A stretch of DNA of 64,000 nucleotides from Phyllobacterium pellucidum (GTDB lineage: Bacteria; Pseudomonadota; Alphaproteobacteria; Rhizobiales; Rhizobiaceae): contig NZ_JABUMX010000005.1 in NCBI RefSeq assembly GCF_013327855.1, positions 62,001 through 126,000 of the forward strand, given 5' to 3'. Below the pieces are notes generated by a model. That model was not told the origin of the DNA, searched no databases, and worked only from the letters and a program-made list of their open reading frames with translations. How positions within the stretch are numbered: the stretch's first letter is position 1; each line of letters starts with the position of its first letter. This document shows positions 60,901-64,000 of the stretch, piece by piece. Made by a program: the position numbers and the translations under genes.

Positions 60901-62503
60901 AATGGAAAACGTGATGGACGGCCGTCAGCGCGATGTTTTCATTGGCTCTGCCGTCGCCTGCCACATAATGAGCGTCAAGCATTTCATTGTCGTAAGCCAA
61001 TTGACCGCCGCGGGTGTTGAAGCCGCCGGCCGTACCATCGGCATTGAAATACCCTATGCCTGAGTCGGTATCGGCCTGCAGGGCTCCCAACGCGTCAAGG
61101 ATGGGAACTGCCGCATGAGCGATGTCGTCGAGGAACGCATGGCCCGTCAGAATGGCGCCTTGGGTGCTGACGGGTTCGGCCGGGTTACCCTCGCGCAGCA
61201 CATCGTCCGCCGTTCCCAATTGGCCATCTGGGCCAAGCCCGACGACGAGTTGCGGATAGCCGTTTGGTCCAGGTATGAAGTTGCCGTATTCGTCCGCCGC
61301 TATCAGGGGAATTTTGCCGACATCAGCATCGGTAAGACGAATGCCGAGAACGTTGGCGGCTTGCGCCTTGATGTCCGCCCAGGTCGCAAGGCCCCCTGCG
61401 GTGCCTTCCAGCAAATAACCCGTGGCAATCGGCTTGCCATCTGGACCGGCAACATACTCGCGCATGAAAACCTGCTTGGAGGCAGTTGAGCCATAAGTCT
61501 GGTTCTGATCGACCCACGGCGTCGTCAGGTTGACCGGATGCGCGGGACCATCGTCGGCCGTATTGGCAATGCCATCGAGGCCAAGTCCGTCATCGGCAGT
61601 ACCGATCAGGCCGTCACGGCCAGCATCAACGGTCACGCGGGTCAATGCCATGAAATTGGTGTGACTGCCGGAAACGTAGAGCGGATCGTCCGGCTGTAGC
61701 GGCACATAGACTGTGCCATTGCCGCCCTTAGCGACCAGATCGAGACCATGGTCGAAAAACTGGCCGAAGATGGTCATCCAACCATTGTAGGGCGAGGAAA
61801 GGCCGTCGTCGGGAGACACGTTGGGAAGAAGAACGCTGTTGCCGTCCATCTCGATACCATGCTCCTGCAGCAAGCCATCGAGCACGCCCTTGGCAAGTGT
61901 ATAGGCATTCGGCGGTGTCTGGCCTGGTCCCGGAGCCGGAATGGCCTTGAGAATGGTATGGGCGTTGACGATTTCGGTGAGTGCCGTCGTCAGTGCGGCG
62001 CCTCTCACCCCTGCATGCATCAGGGCCGCACTGATCGCGGCTGGATTGTTGAGGGTCTGATCGACGATCAGATTGGAAATGAGGCGGGGATCGGCATCGA
62101 TCACCGTTCCGCTGCCTGGGGCATAGGTCTGGCCGGGGCCCGTCCCGCTTGCGGGCCGGCCATCACCACCGCCGCTGCCGCCAACGCCATAATCGTTGTT
62201 GTCATAGATCATGCCAGGGCCGAAGACGAGACTGTCGCCGTCAGCATCGTTCATGTAGTTCGGGTCAAAAATACCGGGGAAGCTCTGGTCGGCTGCGCCC
62301 CAACTCTCCCGGCCAGGGATGAGATTGTTATAGCTGCCATCGACGGTGCGAAGACCATAGGGAAGCAGGTGCGCCTGGGTAAGGCCATCATTGCCATTAT
62401 AGCCTGCCACCAGTTCGGCCAGGTCACCGCCCGCTGCGTGCGCTTCCGCTATCTTGATCTGCTTAAGGATAAACTCGAGATCGTGCTTTACCAACGTTAC
62501 CAT
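54902..62503 (-). CDS. Giant secreted animal-heme-peroxidase / RTX protein (MopA/peroxicin-like)
   Basis: A 2533-residue protein with no classical signal peptide. Residues about 150-930 form an animal-type heme peroxidase domain: distal site FGQFFDHGLDL (D251, H252), HSEHNRL (E536), proximal YRFGHS (H641) and ARGRD (726-730). D251 and E536 match the two heme-ester residues of myeloperoxidase; the usual distal Arg is Ser535 here. From about 975 to the end there are many GGxGxDxxx RTX repeats in blocks, interrupted by beta domains, ending in a serralysin-type C terminus (FQPGDKIDLSGIDA ... TASDFEL) for type I export. Expected extracellular, Ca(2+)-folded. Architecture resembles Mn(II)-oxidising MopA and bacterial peroxicins. 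First gene of the secretion operon. Confidence 0.92.
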   Translation of the reverse strand: MVTLVKHDLEFILKQIKIAEAHAAGGDLAELVAGYNGNDGLTQAHLLPYGLRTVDGSYNNLIPGRESWGAADQSFPGIFDPNYMNDADGDSLVFGPGMIYDNNDYGVGGSGGGDGRPASGTGPGQTYAPGSGTVIDADPRLISNLIVDQTLNNPAAISAALMHAGVRGAALTTALTEIVNAHTILKAIPAPGPGQTPPNAYTLAKGVLDGLLQEHGIEMDGNSVLLPNVSPDDGLSSPYNGWMTIFGQFFDHGLDLVAKGGNGTVYVPLQPDDPLYVSGSHTNFMALTRVTVDAGRDGLIGTADDGLGLDGIANTADDGPAHPVNLTTPWVDQNQTYGSTASKQVFMREYVAGPDGKPIATGYLLEGTAGGLATWADIKAQAANVLGIRLTDADVGKIPLIAADEYGNFIPGPNGYPQLVVGLGPDGQLGTADDVLREGNPAEPVSTQGAILTGHAFLDDIAHAAVPILDALGALQADTDSGIGYFNADGTAGGFNTRGGQLAYDNEMLDAHYVAGDGRANENIALTAVHHVFHSEHNRLIDQTKEIALASGDLDFLNDWLLVDVAAMPATPEELAALVWDGERLFQAGRFTNEMEYQHLVFEEFGRMMQPDIDAFVFEPSADINPSIAAEFAHVVYRFGHSMLREDIARISLDENGDPVVDDLALFDGFLNPVAFANAGDADTAAGAIIRGMTRQTGNEIDEFVTDVLRNQLLGVPLDLATINIARGRDVGTPPLNAARQKFYDGTGDTLLKPYQSWADFALNLKNPASIINFIAAYGTHDSITQALTVEAKRSAATLLVLGGAGAPADRLDFLNASGSYAGGVLGGLNNVDFWIGGLAEKKMSFGGMLGSTFSFVFQMTMENLQDADRFYYLSRTQGLNLLNELENNTFAEIVMRNTDLGEPGSTALPGNVFSAFQMPTLEMDISKQLGADPVQDDPTLQAFSRLVERRDANGNLINDTVTDASYIRVNSNEHFTIGGTENDDTIISGGGDDAIWGRGGNDRIEAGYGVDKVFGGDGDDIITNAGTDIGEADFLHGNAGNDVIHGGSGLSLIFGNEGNDFIITGPDGKEAFGGTGNDFILGGTGGDFLLGNEGDDWLEGGQRFDTLAGENSELFFNSSIIGHDVLNGGSGDTDYDGESGDDIMFQSEGIQRSNGMAGFDWAIHKGDVNAANSDLGIPLFATQEAFILRDRFDLVEGLSGWIHDDTLTGRREAVNTRAEATGTAAIPGPDSALDSYSNALLEKNVDLITGLRALVAHIARTSQTGNNGVVEQVVMDTADASDILLGGGGDDIIKGLAGNDVIDGDKWLNVRILVTPLPGQAWTAFSVDSMTELAPRMLSGEIKPGQLSIVREILDGNVAGDIDTAVYTDVRANYTFGLNSDASLYIDHSGFVEPQQDDDAGENEANPNPVSDGRDTVRGIEKLRFTDGVLNVIEGTAASETLNGTGDDDLIVGKGGNDILNGLAGNDILLGGTGNDTLNGGSGDDTYAFGLGDGSDTITETSGTDRISIAAGALTGLAFSELTSPASANDNLLIQFNGQQITVVDHFDQSGEAVEFVNFNGGTYEGYALDGDFAISIDDNGTRTAAAGVNTVLAGTSGGDDLVGNDGNDLLFGNAGDDDLDGGAGDDLLVGGSGNDELIGGLGADTMVGGTNNDVYQVDDAGDVVIEALNEGTDTVETTLAAYTLGANVENLTFTGAGAFAGTGNQLANRIEGGDGIDTLIGLDGNDTYIVTAGDVIVETATGGTDTVQTDQTYQLGAFVENLTLGGNGDINGTGNSETNVINGNGGDNQLFGAGGNDTINGGGGNDFIDGGTGNDTINAGTGDNVIVGGDGNDIINLTTSNGTDDIIRYTASNFGADIINGFDANAAQGQDRIDLSAFGLSASDIGTTSASRIQIEDIEDGAVDDTLITIRDAGSNVIGSIRLEEVDNSTVTAADFIFTTPSTPVTGNDFGTTITGTNGNNTLDGNLGNDIINALGGDDIIIWNANASGATDGRDIVNGGTEGTAGDTFVINGNALAETYRIYTLAAWDAVPGNNLSSFNGRTPEIVITRNGTGFANVIAELTDIEEIRINGVDPAASGTAGGDTIEIIGDFSATSLRPNTITIEGTIGDDMVDITSLGSAHRIVFRSNGGNDTIVGSLRPQDVIALPAGTSIADYEVSISETGQTTLVGDDYSITFTALEGMPQFADEDYDPDGDDDDYPHLPGDDDDDDDSDGDDDDDDVDAPGESTGQHTGVGTSGDDVLVGTANEDTILGLAGNDSALGGSGRDIIRGADGDDYLSGEGGRDMLFGGAGNDDLFGGGDDDMLYGDAGADRIFGGDGRDIIDGGAGDDIAHGGAGNDHFVASANDGNDVYYGDESSACSVGSDTLDMAAITANINVDLGSGFMGRGSATSSLTGSDTLWSIENVITGSGNDTIVASAAVNVMDGGAGNDTFRFLSADDADGDTIHSFQPGDKIDLSGIDAKGSIAGNQAFTLVTGSGFNAEGALKVTHEVRGDGDYTVVHGNQDGGSGAEFKISIKGTHTLTASDFEL

Positions 62504-62790
62504 GACAGTCTCCCACGGAACTATGCTGTTGTCCTCGCCTCTGCTTCAAAGACGAAGCGGGCATTGTGGGAAGCATCTCTCGAACGGGTCACGGGTGTAA
62601 CGGAACAAGGTCTGCCCAATTCCACTGTTCCAGGTCGTAAATCGCATTGTCGCAAGGTCGGAAAATGAATCAGACCTAAGGCTGATGGTCGATTGGACCA
62701 ACGGCCTATGGAACACATGTCCTAATCTCCTAGCGGTCGCGCGTTCCTGCCGTATATTAGGGTCTGATCGGCTAGCTTCGGGAGGAATGC
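62504..62790. promoter_or_regulatory. Divergent promoter region, RTX peroxidase and sensor kinase
   Basis: No gene was seen. It serves the giant exoprotein (minus) and the sensor kinase (plus). A dyad TGGTC-GATTG-GACCA lies at 62686-62700. Several CCTA/TTAG-type blocks lie between 62671 and 62765 (for example CAGACCTAAGG and TTAGGGTCTGATC, which are partly inverse to each other). These are candidate sites for the NarL-type regulator. Confidence 0.35.
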
Positions 62791-64000
62791 TTGCAAGGTA
62801 AATGGAGGCAAGAAATCAAGGCGTGGTTTGGCGAGAAAAGCCTGTCAACGCAATTTGCCCTTGCCGGCGGCGTGTTCATGCTCGGAGCCATGTTTCTTGC
62901 AGGGTCCGTTGTTTCGAACATCGTATCGAAGGTTACTGTCGAAGACACCGCCAGTGCGACCGCACTGTTTCTCCAAAGCTTGATCACCCCTCTTGTTCAC
63001 GACCTCGCAACGGTTGAATCTCTGTCGGCAGAACAGATCCAAAGGCTGGACGCTTTGCTGGGCGGCGATGAATTCAGCAAAAGGTTTCCGCACCTCGAGA
63101 TCTGGAAGGATGACGGCCTGATCGTCTATTCGAGATCGGCGGAGATTATCGGGCGAAGGTTTACCGCACCGCATGGCCTCGTCGACGCTCTTGCCGGAGA
63201 AGTATCGGCGCAGTATGCGGACCTGTCGGCCGCCGAACACACGGTGCGGGAATTCAACAAATCCTATCTCGAAATTTACGTCCCTATTCGCGAACTCCTT
63301 TCAGGCGATATTATTGCCGTTGCCGAGATCCACGAGGTACCCAGCCAACTTGAGGAAAAGCTTACCCTTGTGCAAAGACGCACTTGGCTGGCCATCGTGG
63401 CGGCGACCCTCCTTATCGTTCTCGGGCTGTTTGGAATCGTCTATCGCGGCAGCCGGTTGATCGATGTGCAGAAAGCCGGTCTCGTGCAGCGCCTTAAAAA
63501 GATCGAACAGATTTCCGAGCACAATCGTCGCCTGCGCGAGCGATCGCAGCAAGCCTCAAGCCGTGTTGCCGAGTTCAATGAAAGGGCGCTTCGCAACATC
63601 GGCGCCGATCTGCATGATGGTCCGGCGCAGTTGATAACGCTGGCGGCACTAAAACTGGATGAGGTACACCGTGCCCCGAATGGAGCCGCGCGGAAAATTG
63701 AGCTCAAGAAAATCGGCGGCGCGCTTTCGGAAGCACTGGATGAGATACGTTCGATCTCGAAAGGCCTGATGTTGCCGGATATCGAGAAGCTGGCACTTTC
63801 CGATTTGATTTTTCGCGTTGCGCGAAGTCACGAACAGCGAACGAATACCAAAGTGGACGTAGACTGCCTGCCAATCACGGAGCCCCTCCCCCTTGCCATC
63901 AAAATCTGCGTCTATCGCTTCGTTCAGGAAGGGTTGACCAACGCGTTCCGCCATGCGCGCGGTCACGAACAATCAGTCATATGTACCTTTGACGGCATGC
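62791..64000 (+). CDS. Membrane sensor histidine kinase (HisKA_3), cut by window end
   Basis: At least 403 residues, open to the last base. TM1 lies at about 24-46, a periplasmic sensor at about 47-198, TM2 at about 199-219, a coiled linker, then ADLHDGPAQL with phosphoacceptor His275 and the start of the ATPase N box (FVQEGLTNAFRHA). It begins at TTG, five bases after GGAGG; an ATG four bases earlier is followed by a stop after four codons. It is paralogous to the kinase at 8307, including the TTG start and the segment around FGE before TM1. It is likely the partner of the response regulator at 48741, on the other side of the secretion operon. Confidence 0.88.
   Translation, partial: MQGKWRQEIKAWFGEKSLSTQFALAGGVFMLGAMFLAGSVVSNIVSKVTVEDTASATALFLQSLITPLVHDLATVESLSAEQIQRLDALLGGDEFSKRFPHLEIWKDDGLIVYSRSAEIIGRRFTAPHGLVDALAGEVSAQYADLSAAEHTVREFNKSYLEIYVPIRELLSGDIIAVAEIHEVPSQLEEKLTLVQRRTWLAIVAATLLIVLGLFGIVYRGSRLIDVQKAGLVQRLKKIEQISEHNRRLRERSQQASSRVAEFNERALRNIGADLHDGPAQLITLAALKLDEVHRAPNGAARKIELKKIGGALSEALDEIRSISKGLMLPDIEKLALSDLIFRVARSHEQRTNTKVDVDCLPITEPLPLAIKICVYRFVQEGLTNAFRHARGHEQSVICTFDGM

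Overview
The window reads as chromosome of a GC-rich alphaproteobacterium. Hyphomicrobiales, near Phyllobacteriaceae or Brucellaceae, is the best guess. The grounds are codon use, the density of solute transporters and sugar/organic-acid catabolic operons, FCD-type GntR regulators and an SsuD/Tau sulfonate locus. This is inference; no rRNA or other marker gene is present. No rRNA, tRNA, insertion sequence, CRISPR array or attachment site was recognised. Coding density is high, and 53 protein genes are supported, the last cut by the window end.

Layout. (1) 1-8.1 kb: small exported proteins (two Rap1a/Tai-like), a two-helix K+ channel, a divergent aspartate:alanine antiporter and aspartate 4-decarboxylase pair, a MarR-acetyltransferase fusion and an MBL-fold hydrolase. 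(2) 8.3-11.6 kb: a NarL-type two-component pair beside two exported low-complexity proteins, one Gly/Ser-rich and one Asp/His/Gly-rich. (3) 12-16 kb: TauABC-like importer plus SsuD alkanesulfonate monooxygenase, then a DUF2200 gene. (4) 16.7-38.1 kb: an organic-acid catabolic super-cluster. It holds an FbpABC-type ABC importer, a TctABC tripartite importer, an AbrB-type permease, three MmgE/PrpD proteins, three isocitrate/isopropylmalate/tartrate-type dehydrogenases, a PdxA-like dehydrogenase, a haloacetate-dehalogenase-type hydrolase, an SDR, a split chromate-type transporter and two GntR regulators. A TGT-YR-ACA core recurs at four promoters here and suggests one regulon. (5) 38.3-48.6 kb: a single eight-gene minus-strand operon with a divergent GntR regulator: ribose-type ABC importer with a double permease, SDR, L-gulonate-3-dehydrogenase-like enzyme, BKACE (DUF849) enzyme and two SMP-30 lactonases. 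(6) 48.7-64 kb: a type I secretion locus. A 2533-residue animal-heme-peroxidase/RTX exoprotein, its ABC transporter, a second RTX protein with an N-terminal membrane segment, and the HlyD-type adaptor form one minus-strand operon. A NarL-type response regulator lies at one end and a sensor kinase at the other, both on the plus strand. Both are paralogous to the pair at 8.3-10.4 kb.

How it may work together. Block 5 reads as a route from a sugar to a lactone, an aldonate, a 3-keto-aldonate and then acetyl-CoA-dependent cleavage. Block 4 looks built to import hydroxy-di/tricarboxylates (possibly halogenated), dehydrate or isomerise them, and oxidatively decarboxylate them. Block 6 looks like regulated export of a giant peroxidase of the MopA/peroxicin type. 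Strongest candidates for undescribed biology are the BKACE sugar-acid operon, the split two-component system around the peroxidase secretion locus, and the GntR-linked acid cluster.
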